DNA of 64,000 nt from Bremerella volcania (GTDB lineage: Bacteria > Planctomycetota > Planctomycetia > Pirellulales > Pirellulaceae): positions 4,464,001-4,528,000 of the forward strand of contig NZ_CP036289.1 of the NCBI RefSeq assembly GCF_007748115.1. The letters are read 5' to 3'. The notes under the pieces were generated by a model. It saw nothing but the letters and a program-made list of their open reading frames with translations, had not been told where the DNA came from and made no database searches. Position 1 is the stretch's first letter, and the number at the start of each line of letters is the position of its first letter. The position numbers and the translations under genes are program-made. Positions 54,367-63,021 of this stretch are shown in pieces.

Positions 54367-55893
54367 TCAGTCGCTGAGGCTCCCGAGCTTCTTGAAGTCT
54401 GCTTTGAGCGACTGATACAAATCTTGATACACCGGAAATGCTTTGTCGTAGACCTTCTTGGCTGCGCGATCGGGCTTCGTTTCCGCCACTTCGCTGATCG
54501 TCGCCGCACAGGCCTCCTGAATGTTTTTATAAGCCCCGGCACCGGTCGCCGCCAACAACGCGACACCAAACGCTGGCCCTTGCTCCGCATTCAGCTTAAC
54601 AACCTTCTTGCCAAATACATCGGCCTGCATCTGCCGCCAGAACGCACTCTTGGCACCACCGCCGCCGGCGCGAACCTGGCGAACGGGAATGTTCATCTGG
54701 TCCAACACTTCCAAGCTTTCCCGCAGCGAGTAGGTCACCCCTTCCATGATGGCCCTGGTGAGATGCGCACGCTCGTGCTTCAGCGTGATCCCAATAAAGC
54801 AGCCGCGAGCATCGGGATCGGCATGCGGCGTCCGTTCGCCGGCCAGGTACGGCAGAACCATCAAGCCTTCGCTCCCTGCCGGAATGGCTTCCGCTGCTTT
54901 CATCAGCGCCGTGTAAGGATCGCTCTTGCCGCGTGGTCCACGCATCTCGGCGCATAACTTCTGCACGAACCATTCCAGGGTGCCCGCTGCGCACAGCGTG
55001 ACCCCCATCATGTGCCATTTGCCACGAACCGCATGGCAGAACGTATGCAAACGTCCTTCCGGATCGGCGGCCATTTCATCGCTATGAACGAACATCACGC
55101 CGCTCGTTCCAAGGCTGCTGGCCAGGATCCCTTTCTTGACGACCCCATTTCCCAGGGCATTGGCGGCGCAGTCCCCTGCCCCGCCAACCACCACGCAATC
55201 GGTCGTCAGGCCCAACTGCTTGGCGGCCTGCTTGGTCAGGTTGCCGGTCACATCCTCCGATTCGTAGACCTTGCCCAGCAGATCGGAATCAAGCTGGAGC
55301 TTGGAAAGAAGTTCGGTCGACCAGGCCCGCTTCGCGACGTCCAGCAGCAGCATGCCGCTCGCATCGCTCACTTCGGTGGCGTACTCGCCGGTCAAACGAC
55401 GGCGGATATCGTCCTTGGGAAGCAGCACCTTCTTGAGACGCTCGAAGTTCTTCGGCTCGTTGTTGCGCAGCCACAGAATCTTGGGTGCCGTGAATCCGGT
55501 CAGGGCCGGGTTGGCGACCATCTTGATCAGCTTCTTACGACCGCCGGCACGCGATTCGATTTCTTCACACTCGGCCGCGGTACGCTGGTCATTCCAAAGT
55601 AGCGCCGGGCGAATCACCTGGTCATTCTTATCGAGAAAGACCGATCCGTGCATCTGCCCCGAGAGACCGATCGCTTTGACGTCTTCCGGCTTCGCTTTGG
55701 CCAACTGCACCACCTTCTTGACCGTTTTGACGGTCGCTTTCCACCAGTGCTCCGGATCTTGCTCGCTCCAGAGGGGTTTCGGGTGCTCGGCCGGGTAGCT
55801 AGCAGAGGCTTCCGCCAAAATCGAGCCATCTTCGGCCATGGCGATGGTCTTGGTTCCGGAAGTACCAATATCGATTCCCAGGTAGATATTCAC
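54367..55893 (-). CDS. xylB: xylulokinase
   Basis: A 508-residue FGGY-family kinase that phosphorylates D-xylulose for entry to the pentose phosphate pathway. Typical features are the LGIDIGTSGTKT phosphate loop, WSEQDPEHWW (the WxEQxPExWW signature of XylB), GLSGQMHGSVFLD, and the late FGGY motif RAGGGGAKSAFWRQMQADVF. The length and N-terminus are standard. No xylose isomerase or transporter is adjacent. Confidence 0.94.
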   Translation of the reverse strand: MNIYLGIDIGTSGTKTIAMAEDGSILAEASASYPAEHPKPLWSEQDPEHWWKATVKTVKKVVQLAKAKPEDVKAIGLSGQMHGSVFLDKNDQVIRPALLWNDQRTAAECEEIESRAGGRKKLIKMVANPALTGFTAPKILWLRNNEPKNFERLKKVLLPKDDIRRRLTGEYATEVSDASGMLLLDVAKRAWSTELLSKLQLDSDLLGKVYESEDVTGNLTKQAAKQLGLTTDCVVVGGAGDCAANALGNGVVKKGILASSLGTSGVMFVHSDEMAADPEGRLHTFCHAVRGKWHMMGVTLCAAGTLEWFVQKLCAEMRGPRGKSDPYTALMKAAEAIPAGSEGLMVLPYLAGERTPHADPDARGCFIGITLKHERAHLTRAIMEGVTYSLRESLEVLDQMNIPVRQVRAGGGGAKSAFWRQMQADVFGKKVVKLNAEQGPAFGVALLAATGAGAYKNIQEACAATISEVAETKPDRAAKKVYDKAFPVYQDLYQSLKADFKKLGSLSD

Positions 55894-56281
55894 AGGGGCT
55901 GATCCTCAAAGAGAGCTGATATGTTGGGGCGTGTATTCAGGGATTAAGACGAGTAGAAGGCCCTATTCTGCCCTATTTTCCCGGCAGAACCAAGCATATG
56001 GGGGTCTCCTCCGGCTCAGGTTGTTAACTTCTTACAGTTATTGTGATTGCCGTCCGAATCTACGGGTCCTGCGGGCACAAATCTCTTATCTCAGATCGGT
56101 ATTCCACGGCACCGATGAAACAGGTACTCTCTCGTCGTCTGGGGGATGCGATATCATCAACTTTTGTGGATGTTGCACCTCCTTTTCCAGACAACGAGAC
56201 TGCCAGCGGTGAAACCACACCAGCTCTGCTATCTCAGGAGAAGCGAACGACCTTACCTGTCGTTCCCAACTACGCGACTTC
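55894..56281. other. divergent promoter region between xylB and the glycosyltransferase
   Basis: A gap of 388 bp. I see no credible gene (the short open frames on both strands overlap each other and lack motifs) and no strong hairpin. It should hold both promoters. Confidence 0.5.
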
Positions 56282-57418
56282 ATGCTCAATCCACCACCAC
56301 GCATCGTCCTTGATCTTGAGAAATCTCGGAACTTTTGTTCCGGGCTGGGGCAATTTGCCCGCAATCTCGGACGTGCGCTGACCACCGAGATGAGCAACCG
56401 CGGCCTCCGACCGATTCCCTTCGTCACCTCGGCTCAGGTCAATGAATTCGGTACGCCCGATGCCCTGGAAGCCAAGCTGTGGCGGAAAGAGATCTTCCAA
56501 CGCTGGTATCGCTGGACGCAAATGGGGCGCTCGCCGGACTATGCCCTGTGGCATGCGACGCATCAACAAGCGAAGTACCTGCCCCTGAACCCCAAGACGC
56601 GCGTCTTGCTGACGATTCACGATCTGAACTATTTGCGCGAGAAGAAGGGCCCCAAGATCGAACGCGAGCATCGCCGTATCGCTCGGTTGATTCGACGCGC
56701 CGATGCCGTCACAGTTATCTCGAAGTTCGTCGCAGGGGAAGTGAAGTCGTATTTCGATCTGCAAAACAAGCCATTGCAGGTGATTTACAACGGACGACCC
56801 GATATTTCTCAACTGCCCGCCCAACAGCCGGCATGGCTCAACGCGAGCCGGCCTTACCTGTTCAGCATCGGGATTATCGACCGGAAGAAAAACTTCCACG
56901 TCTTATTGGATCTGATTCAACGCCTGCCGAATCATCAACTGGTGATCGCCGGACAGAACGGTTCCGAGTATGCCTGCGAAATGCGACGCATCATCGAAGA
57001 GCAACATCTCGCCGATCGCGTTTCCCTGCCAGGTCCCGTCAGTAATGAAGAGCGGCAGTGGCTGTACGAAAACTGCGAGGCGTTCGTCTTTCCATCCCTG
57101 ACTGAAGGGTTCGGATTGCCTCCGATTGAAGCGATGACGGTTGGCAAACCAGTCTTCCTCGCCCGACGTACGAGCTTGCCGGAGATCGGCGGTAAGAGAG
57201 CGTTCTATTGGGACGACTTCTCACCGGACCATATGCTCGACGTCTATCATCGCGGCATGCAGACATTCAACGCTTCGCCTGAGTACGCCGAGCTACTGCA
57301 ACAGGCCGCCGCGCGATTCTGCTGGCAGGAAGCCGCACGCCAATATGTCGATCTCTACCGCAGCATTCTGGAACTGGAAAAGATCGAATCTTTTCAGCCG
57401 ACACTAGCCGCTGCCTAA
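56282..57418 (+). CDS. glycosyltransferase family 4 (GT-B) protein
   Basis: A 378-residue GT-B glycosyltransferase. The donor-binding half contains YLFSIGIIDRKKNFHVLLDLI, VIAGQNG and the E-x7-E element FPSLTEGFGLPPIEAM, typical of retaining GT4 enzymes. The N-terminal acceptor half has SGLGQFARNL. It probably adds a sugar to a cell-surface polysaccharide or lipid. It has no glycosyltransferase neighbours, so the product is unknown. Confidence 0.9.
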   Translation: MLNPPPRIVLDLEKSRNFCSGLGQFARNLGRALTTEMSNRGLRPIPFVTSAQVNEFGTPDALEAKLWRKEIFQRWYRWTQMGRSPDYALWHATHQQAKYLPLNPKTRVLLTIHDLNYLREKKGPKIEREHRRIARLIRRADAVTVISKFVAGEVKSYFDLQNKPLQVIYNGRPDISQLPAQQPAWLNASRPYLFSIGIIDRKKNFHVLLDLIQRLPNHQLVIAGQNGSEYACEMRRIIEEQHLADRVSLPGPVSNEERQWLYENCEAFVFPSLTEGFGLPPIEAMTVGKPVFLARRTSLPEIGGKRAFYWDDFSPDHMLDVYHRGMQTFNASPEYAELLQQAAARFCWQEAARQYVDLYRSILELEKIESFQPTLAAA

Positions 57419-57622
57419 AGCAAGCTGCCCCTCATCCGGGGCCAACGCTGGACGGGGCATTTGAGATACTATTTCCGGGGGATTTTTCTTGACGCCGCTC
57501 AAGACGGGGAATAGTTTACACGATATTACTTTGTAACGGCGTCGATTCCACCAGTTCCAAGCCGTGACACCTGACGAACCAATGACATCGATGTGAAAAT
57601 CGATTCACCGAACATAGAATTT
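57419..57622. other. intergenic region upstream of the structured RNA
   Basis: The full gene-free gap is 57419-57854. TGCCCC with GGGGCA near 57426-57460 could terminate the glycosyltransferase transcript. GACGCCG (57491-57497) and CGGCGTC (57537-57543) form a 7-bp inverted pair around an AT-rich stretch (57508-57535) that could include a promoter. No gene seen. Confidence 0.5.
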
Positions 57623-57725
57623 GTTCCCATTACCTAATGGTAACCTCATCCCGGGGCAGGGTATCCTGAGATACCAGAAAAGAGGTTGGATTGCCTGGCG
57701 ATCGTAGGTAATGGGAACTTTTTCT
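57623..57725 (+). ncRNA. candidate structured RNA with terminator-like outer stem
   Basis: GTTCCCATTACCT (57623-57635) pairs perfectly with AGGTAATGGGAAC (57706-57718), and TTTTTCTTCTTCTT follows at once, so the outer stem looks like a terminator closing an 84-base structured RNA. Inside, AACCTC (57642-57647) pairs with GAGGTT (57682-57687) around the hairpin GGTATC-CTGA-GATACC. A further hairpin, GATTG-CCTGG-CGATC, lies at 57689-57703. The 5' strand can also form TTACC-TAAT-GGTAA (57630-57643), which would disrupt the outer stem. I know no RNA family that fits. A small mobile element with inverted ends is the main alternative. Confidence 0.55.
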
Positions 57726-57854
57726 TCTTCTTGACCATGCAGGGGCACACGTCTCTTTTCCCTCGCCACAATTGCTCTAATCGTTAAAGTCGGCATGCCT
57801 GCGGAGTCGATACCAAGAGAGACGGGGGGCTGTCACACCTGCAGGAATGCGCGG

Positions 57855-58439
57855 ATGAATATTGCAACCGCTATACCACTGGGAATCGGCGCGGCTTCGA
57901 TGGCGGCCGGAGCGGCCCGGCAACTTTCGGATGGCGTTTTCTCGCTGCTTCAAGGAGAAGCGGAAAAGACGGCGGAAACCAATACGCCGGATGACACCTC
58001 TCTCGAATCCTTGCTCGCCGCCAGCGGTCTACTGGGCGGCAACGTTGACGAGCTTCAAGATCAGTTGGGGCGTTCGCTGGAAGACCTGGAAGACCTTCTG
58101 CGTCGCACGTTCCATCAAGCCGGACAAGACCTGCCGGAGTCGTTTCAACTGCGGATCGACCCCAACGGCGAGATCGCCGTGAATGGTGCCGATGCGTTCG
58201 CCCAGCAAACCAAAGGTCTACTGCAACAATCGGAAGAAGCCCAGCGACTGCTCGCGCAAATCGCCGCGCAGACAGCGGCCATTCAAGCGGCCACCGATCA
58301 GCAAGCGTTTGCCCGGCAGTACAACGACGATCCCGAAGCCGCACTCAGCGCGCTGCATCAGGCAAAAGAAGAACACGCCGGCCTCGACCTGACGTTCCTC
58401 GAAGGCCGAGTCGCGAGCATCAACCTGGCGGCCGCTTGA
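57855..58439 (+). CDS. hypothetical protein, alanine/glutamine-rich helical
   Basis: A 194-residue protein that I do not recognise. A Gly/Ala-rich segment (residues 4-22, ATAIPLGIGAASMAAGAA) could insert in or touch a membrane. Then come acidic helices and a Gln/Ala-rich coiled coil (LLQQSEEAQRLLAQIAAQTAAIQAA). ATG 57855 is chosen over an upstream in-frame start because the added residues are Cys-rich and unlike the rest. The last 20 bp overlap the convergent protoporphyrinogen oxidase gene. The structured RNA lies 130 bp upstream and could control it. Confidence 0.65.
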   Translation: MNIATAIPLGIGAASMAAGAARQLSDGVFSLLQGEAEKTAETNTPDDTSLESLLAASGLLGGNVDELQDQLGRSLEDLEDLLRRTFHQAGQDLPESFQLRIDPNGEIAVNGADAFAQQTKGLLQQSEEAQRLLAQIAAQTAAIQAATDQQAFARQYNDDPEAALSALHQAKEEHAGLDLTFLEGRVASINLAAA

Positions 58440-59847
58440 CGCTTAAGTATTCGCACACTCGCTGGGCTGCCTGTTCGCCGCTTTGGATGCACTGCGGCAC
58501 CCCCACGCCTCGGTAAGCATTGCCGGCCAGTTCCAAACCGGGCAGTCGGGCCGCTTCCTCCTCGAGCATCGCCACGCGATTGAGATGCCCCAGATGATAC
58601 TGCGGCATCTTGCCCATCCACCGCGTGACGAGAAACTTCTCTGGCTCGCCTCGCAGGCCGATCAGTTCGCCCAGTTCCTGCATCGCCACTTGCTTCATCT
58701 CGTCGTCTGAAAGATCGGCCAGTTCCGGATGACACGCACCACCGACGAACACGCGTATGATCACCTTTCCGTCCGGGGCACGCCCGGGGAATTTGGCACT
58801 GGAAAAACTACCGGCCAAGATCTTCCGGTTCTCGATCTCTGGCACGACAAACCCAAAGCCAGCCACCGGACGCGTGATCTGCTTTTCATCCACCGCAAGA
58901 ATCGCCACGCTGCAGCCTGCATAAGGAATTGCTTCCAGATTCTCAGCCAGAACGGGAAACGCGTGCAGAACCTTCGACGCCGCAGGGGCCGGCAACGCCA
59001 TGATCACCGCATTGAAGGCGTGTTTCTCACTGGATGTTCGCACGGTCCAACGATCGTCTGTTTTTTCAATCGAGAAAACCGGCGTGCCGAGATGAATCGT
59101 CTGCGCGGAAAGATGCTGCTGAAGGTTTTGCACCAGTTGCCCCATCCCCTGCTTGGGCGCGACGAACATCGAGTACCGGGCGCCACTCTCATTTTTCTGC
59201 CCATTGGCTTCCTTACGCTGGGCGGCTTTGATCAGGCTGCCGTGCTTTTGCTCCATCTCGACGAACTGCCGCAGCGTGGCCTGGATGCTGAGCTTGGTGG
59301 GATCGGCCGTATAGATCCCGCCGATCAGCGGCTGCACGAGACGCTCGTACGCTTCCCTACCTAAGCGGCGCGTGACGAACGACTCCAGGCACTCGTCCGA
59401 AGGATCTTCCCGCTTCGCGACGAAGTACTCCCTGGCCAGACGCAGCTTGCCGGCCCAACTCAAAATGGGGGTCGTGATCACCGACCACATCTTGCTGGGG
59501 GCCATCAACACGAAGCCCTCAGGCACCGGATATAACTTGCCGCGGCGAACGACGTACGCCTTACGCAAAGCCTCGTTGGTCGGCAGCAGATCTTCTTCCA
59601 TCCCCAAGCGGCGGCATAGGTCGAGCGCGTACGAGATGTTGGTGATGAAGTTGTCCGCGCTGTTTTCGAGCAAGTAACCATCGGCGGTCGTCGTCGTTTG
59701 CAGAACGCCACCCAACCGGTCATCCGCTTCGAAGACGTGCACGTCGTACGCAGGGTTCAATTCCACGAGCCGATGCGCGGCGGCAAGTCCGGAGATACCA
59801 CCACCGATCACGGCAACACGGGGCCTGGGCGTTTGTTCGTCCATCAT
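58420..59847 (-). CDS. hemY: protoporphyrinogen oxidase (HemY/HemG type, FAD-dependent)
   Basis: A 475-residue FAD enzyme that oxidises (copro)protoporphyrinogen in heme synthesis. The dinucleotide motif VAVIGGGISGLAAAHRL is near the N-terminus. LGGVLQTTTTADGYLLENSA and the ending GNAYRGVGVPQCIQSGEQAA are family signatures. The length fits HemY. Two adjacent ATGs (59847 and 59844) follow AAGGA closely; a GTG eight codons earlier is also possible. It faces away from the Ftr gene. No other hem genes are in the window. Confidence 0.92.
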   Translation of the reverse strand: MMDEQTPRPRVAVIGGGISGLAAAHRLVELNPAYDVHVFEADDRLGGVLQTTTTADGYLLENSADNFITNISYALDLCRRLGMEEDLLPTNEALRKAYVVRRGKLYPVPEGFVLMAPSKMWSVITTPILSWAGKLRLAREYFVAKREDPSDECLESFVTRRLGREAYERLVQPLIGGIYTADPTKLSIQATLRQFVEMEQKHGSLIKAAQRKEANGQKNESGARYSMFVAPKQGMGQLVQNLQQHLSAQTIHLGTPVFSIEKTDDRWTVRTSSEKHAFNAVIMALPAPAASKVLHAFPVLAENLEAIPYAGCSVAILAVDEKQITRPVAGFGFVVPEIENRKILAGSFSSAKFPGRAPDGKVIIRVFVGGACHPELADLSDDEMKQVAMQELGELIGLRGEPEKFLVTRWMGKMPQYHLGHLNRVAMLEEEAARLPGLELAGNAYRGVGVPQCIQSGEQAAQRVCEYLSVKRPPG

Positions 59848-60011
59848 TCCTTCGGAAGTTCTGCGAGACACGATGCAACACGAATACCCTATTGTAGATC
59901 CCCGACGCCGATTTGGTTACCCAGGCAGATGGCGGTGCGGGGTTGGCAATGCGCGCGGGTCGGGGGAAGATAGAAGGTCTCGTACTCACATGGATCCCGG
60001 GGAATGCACCT

Positions 60012-60896
60012 GTGCAGATTGGCAACACGCAGATCGTTGATACCTTCGCCGAAGCCTTTGGCATGGTCTACACGCGGCTGATGATCACAGCCTTTGACGA
60101 CCACTGGCTGCGCGCCGCGACCAACGAAGTGAGCGGCTACGGCAGCAGCGTGATTGCCTGCGATGCCGAGGTGGGCGTCGAGCGGCTGCTTTCCCCCGAA
60201 GAAACCCCAGACGGCCGCCCGGGCGCGTCGGTCCTGGCCTTTGGCTTCTCGGCCGATGCATTGGCCAAAGCGATCACCAAGCGGGTAGGTCAATGCGTGA
60301 TGACCTGCGCGTCGACGGCCGTGTTTGATGGTCTGCCCGATGCCGAAAAGCGAATGCCGCTCGGTAAGTCGCTCCGCTACTTTGGCGACGGCTTTCAGAA
60401 AAGCAAAGTGATCGACGGCACTCGCTACTGGCGAATTCCGGTCATGGACGGAGAGTTCTTCTGCGTCGAATCGCTTGGCATCGAAAAGGGAGTCGCCGGC
60501 GGCAACATCATCTTTCAGGCCGTCGATCAATCCACCGCGCTCACCGCGGCTCGCCAGGCCGTCGAGGCCATCGCGCCGCTGGCCAACGTGATCGCCCCCT
60601 TTCCTGGCGGTGTGGCTCGCAGCGGTAGTAAAGTGGGCTCGAAATACAAAAGCCTAATGGCATCGACCTCCGACACCAACTGCCCCACCCTGAGGGGACG
60701 CGTCGAGTCGCAGGTGGTTGAAGGGGCCCACTGCGTGCTGGAAATCGTGTTAGATGGTGCCAGTGAACAAGCCGTTGCCGAGGGGATGAAAACGGCCATG
60801 CACGCCGCGGCCATCGAGGGAGTACTGGTCATCTCAGCCGGCAACTATGGAGGAAAGCTCGGCAAGTTTCACTTCCATCTGAAAGATCTTGTCTGA
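60012..60896 (+). CDS. ftr: formylmethanofuran-tetrahydromethanopterin N-formyltransferase (Ftr/FhcD)
   Basis: A 294-residue Ftr, which transfers a formyl group between methanofuran and tetrahydromethanopterin. The pathway is known from methanogens and methylotrophs and is also found in planctomycetes. Matches to the family include IGNTQIVDTFAEAFGM, TRLMITA, CDAEVGVE, GGNIIFQAV, FPGGVARSGSKVGSKYK and GNYGGKLGKFHFHL. The GTG at 60012 matches the family's opening strand and follows GGGGA; an in-frame ATG at 59949 would add 21 residues without family support. No other C1 pathway genes (fhcABC, mch, mtd) are here, so the gene is isolated. Confidence 0.92.
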   Translation: MQIGNTQIVDTFAEAFGMVYTRLMITAFDDHWLRAATNEVSGYGSSVIACDAEVGVERLLSPEETPDGRPGASVLAFGFSADALAKAITKRVGQCVMTCASTAVFDGLPDAEKRMPLGKSLRYFGDGFQKSKVIDGTRYWRIPVMDGEFFCVESLGIEKGVAGGNIIFQAVDQSTALTAARQAVEAIAPLANVIAPFPGGVARSGSKVGSKYKSLMASTSDTNCPTLRGRVESQVVEGAHCVLEIVLDGASEQAVAEGMKTAMHAAAIEGVLVISAGNYGGKLGKFHFHLKDLV

Positions 60897-60917
60897 CCAG
60901 GGCAAGAAATAAACGGA

Positions 60918-60943
60918 CCCAGGCCGCATCCGAGCAGCCTGGG
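60918..60943 (-). terminator. probable terminator of the HTH gene (bidirectional hairpin)
   Basis: CCCAGGC (60918-60924) pairs with GCCTGGG (60937-60943), a 12-base loop between. On the minus strand a T-rich stretch (TTTATTTCTT) follows a few bases later. It sits between convergent ftr and the HTH gene. Confidence 0.45.
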
Positions 60944-60985
60944 CACCAGGGGGAGTTTGTTTATCTGAAGCGCGATTGAAAACTC

Positions 60986-61519
60986 TTAGTCTCGCATCGC
61001 GCCGATGATGGAATCACAGGAAATACGCCGCTCGGCGATCTGGCCAAGATCGTCCAGTGAACGACGCTGGCCTACGTTGTTCCAAGCATTGATGTCGGCC
61101 AGTTCCGGCATCAAGTCGACCAGTTGATCGACCAGCACCTCGGCTAGAATTCCGATGTTGGCTTCCTGAGTCCGCTCGGAAATCGCTTTGACCGTCTTCA
61201 TGATCCGCACCAGCTTGGCACGTTCACGAATCGGGGACGAAAGGTTGTTCTGGGGCTCTTCCAGAAGGTCAGCGATGGGCACATCCAGGATGTCGGCCCA
61301 TTGCGAGAGTTGCGAGACCAAAAGGTCGGTGTCGGGTTTCTCTTCTTCACGAACCTGAGAAGCGGGCATGCCCAACTTTCTCGAGGCGGTGCGAAGTGAA
61401 ACGCCTTGCTGCTTGCGAAGTTCGCGGATGCGATGCAACTTACGAGGGGACCTGTTGCCCATCTCGGAAGGCGCGTACGCGTAAACCGCGGGGTCCATGG
61501 TGAATGGAACCGTTGCCAT
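60986..61519 (-). CDS. XRE-type helix-turn-helix regulator
   Basis: A 177-residue predicted DNA-binding protein. The HTH lies at about residues 29-75: LHRIRELRKQQGVSLRTASR, KLGMPASQVREEEKPDTDL and LSQWADILDVPIADLL, an XRE/Cro-type fold. The C-terminal helical region (about 90-177) may mediate dimerisation. The first 25 residues (VPFTMDPAVYAYAPSEM) are an unusual extension. Its own promoter probably lies in the long gene-free region upstream, where a 15-bp inverted repeat is a possible operator. Confidence 0.82.
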   Translation of the reverse strand: MATVPFTMDPAVYAYAPSEMGNRSPRKLHRIRELRKQQGVSLRTASRKLGMPASQVREEEKPDTDLLVSQLSQWADILDVPIADLLEEPQNNLSSPIRERAKLVRIMKTVKAISERTQEANIGILAEVLVDQLVDLMPELADINAWNNVGQRRSLDDLGQIAERRISCDSIIGAMRD

Positions 61520-62041
61520 GAGAAGTCCTCCCTTGTTCCGGAGGCTTAACCGACTGCCGCTGGGCCGTAGTCGTTAGCAACGTAGAGACAACACGACATC
61601 AACCTCACCGATCAGCGCGCGGGCACATTTAGCGAGGGTTGTTGGAATGCTTCTTGTCTGTTCCGTTTACCGCGATCTAAGGCCAATTGGCTGGGGTGCC
61701 TAGTCCCGTCTGCCAAGCCTAGTTTGGAAGTCTAGTTACGCCCTCGAGGAGAAACAGGACGCGACCGAACTTCATGATAAGTGTGCCTGAAAACGCTTCA
61801 AGCATCGGAATGATTCCGAAGCTGCCCGGGGTTCACTCCCCAGCGATCAATGCCGGAAAGTTCACCTTGGAGGGAAAATGAGGAAAATATTACCTGAAAC
61901 ATTTTGAAGGCACTGGCTGATTCTATCGAATGGTTCCGACCGAATCAAGAGTTTACCACATTTATCGGGAAATAATTCGCCGCAACTGCATCTGTAAGGG
62001 GCAGCATCTGGACGAACGGAAAACTTTTCTCAGATTGCCTG
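61520..62041. other. gene-free region with small inverted repeats
   Basis: About 520 bp between the HTH and glycosyltransferase genes, both on the minus strand. It contains TCGGAAT-G-ATTCCGA (61805-61819), a 15-bp inverted repeat. Close by is a short GGGG/CCCC hairpin (61828-61841). At 61878-61907 a nine-codon open frame follows a strong GGAGGG site on the plus strand but has nothing downstream. I see no longer gene. Confidence 0.5.
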
Positions 62042-62686
62042 TTATTCGCCAGTTGCGAATTCGTGGATCCGCCTGAGAAAACGAGGCATTTTCAGACGCG
62101 GTGCCGGTGGTTGAACGGCTTCGTTGGTCGCCGCAGAGACTTCTTCTTCGGGCAAAGAAAGTTCCGTAAGCGATTCCATCTCGCTGATGTCGGCACCCCA
62201 ATTCGATAGACGTGAGAGCAGATCTTGCTCGAGTGGCTGCGGGTCGCTGGGCAGCAGCGGTTTGGCCGGTTGTGGCGTCGCTGGCTGCGGTTTCACAACT
62301 GGTGCTGCTGGACGCTGGACCACGCTACGCGAGTGAGCGGCCGACGCGTCGAAGTGCATCGCCCACAGCGATTGGATGTCTTCGGTCGTCAACTTGTGAT
62401 CCATGTCCTGAATCATGACGATCTCGCCGGCGGCAGCGGCCAGGCCCAGATCGATCGCCGTAGCTCGGCCTTGTCGCGGCGTATAGCGGCGTGAGCGGAC
62501 CTGCGGATAACGGCACGAGATTTCGTACAGAACTTCTTCGGTACCGTCGGTCGAACCATCGTCCACGATCATCAGTTCGAAATCGCTCGTCAGATCGGCC
62601 ACGATCTCCAGCAAACGATCCACTTCGGCAACAATGCTCGACTGAACGTTGTGAACCGGAATGACAATACTTAGTGACTTCTTCAC
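62042..62686 (-). CDS. half-length glycosyltransferase family 2 domain with proline-rich tail
   Basis: A 214-residue protein. Residues 1-115 are the nucleotide-binding half of a GT2 (GT-A) enzyme: LSIVIPVHNVQSSIVAEVDR, LMIVDDGSTDGTEEVL and MIQDMDHKLTTED (DxD-like). The acceptor half is missing. It is replaced by a Pro/Gln/Ala-rich linker (PVVKPQPATPQPAKPLLPSD) and a short helical end with a basic stretch (PRLKMPRFLRRI). Whether it transfers sugar or only binds a nucleotide is open. The frame is intact with a good start, so it is not simply a broken gene. Confidence 0.8.
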   Translation of the reverse strand: MKKSLSIVIPVHNVQSSIVAEVDRLLEIVADLTSDFELMIVDDGSTDGTEEVLYEISCRYPQVRSRRYTPRQGRATAIDLGLAAAAGEIVMIQDMDHKLTTEDIQSLWAMHFDASAAHSRSVVQRPAAPVVKPQPATPQPAKPLLPSDPQPLEQDLLSRLSNWGADISEMESLTELSLPEEEVSAATNEAVQPPAPRLKMPRFLRRIHEFATGE

Positions 62687-63021
62687 GACGGAACCTCAGC
62701 AGGACATGGGGGAGATCGACGAAAGCTGGCAAGGGGTGGTCCCAAAACGCCGCCGAGGCGGCCCAACAGTTATCGATTCGGCATCCTGCTTCCATTGACT
62801 ACACCGCTAGCGAACTCAGTCCGAATGTACGGGGTCTTCGGGAAAGACCGATTGATCATCCCGCGCCAGATCTACCGCTTACCCGGTGCTTTAAGAAATC
62901 CGATCCCCTCGCCGTGCGAGGGGATCGGAATGGGTGTGCCCGGTTGCCGATTGTCGCGGAAAAAGCCACACTAAACCGAATTGATTCCCTTTTGCCCGGC
63001 CAATGAAATAAGAGTCCAGCG
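62687..63021. other. divergent promoter region with a strong hairpin
   Basis: A gap of 335 bp between the GT2-like gene and hisI. CCGATCCCCTCG (62900-62911) pairs with CGAGGGGATCGG (62917-62928), a perfect 12-bp stem with a 5-base loop and no T run on the plus strand. It is unrelated in sequence to the window's palindromic repeats. No gene seen. Confidence 0.6.
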
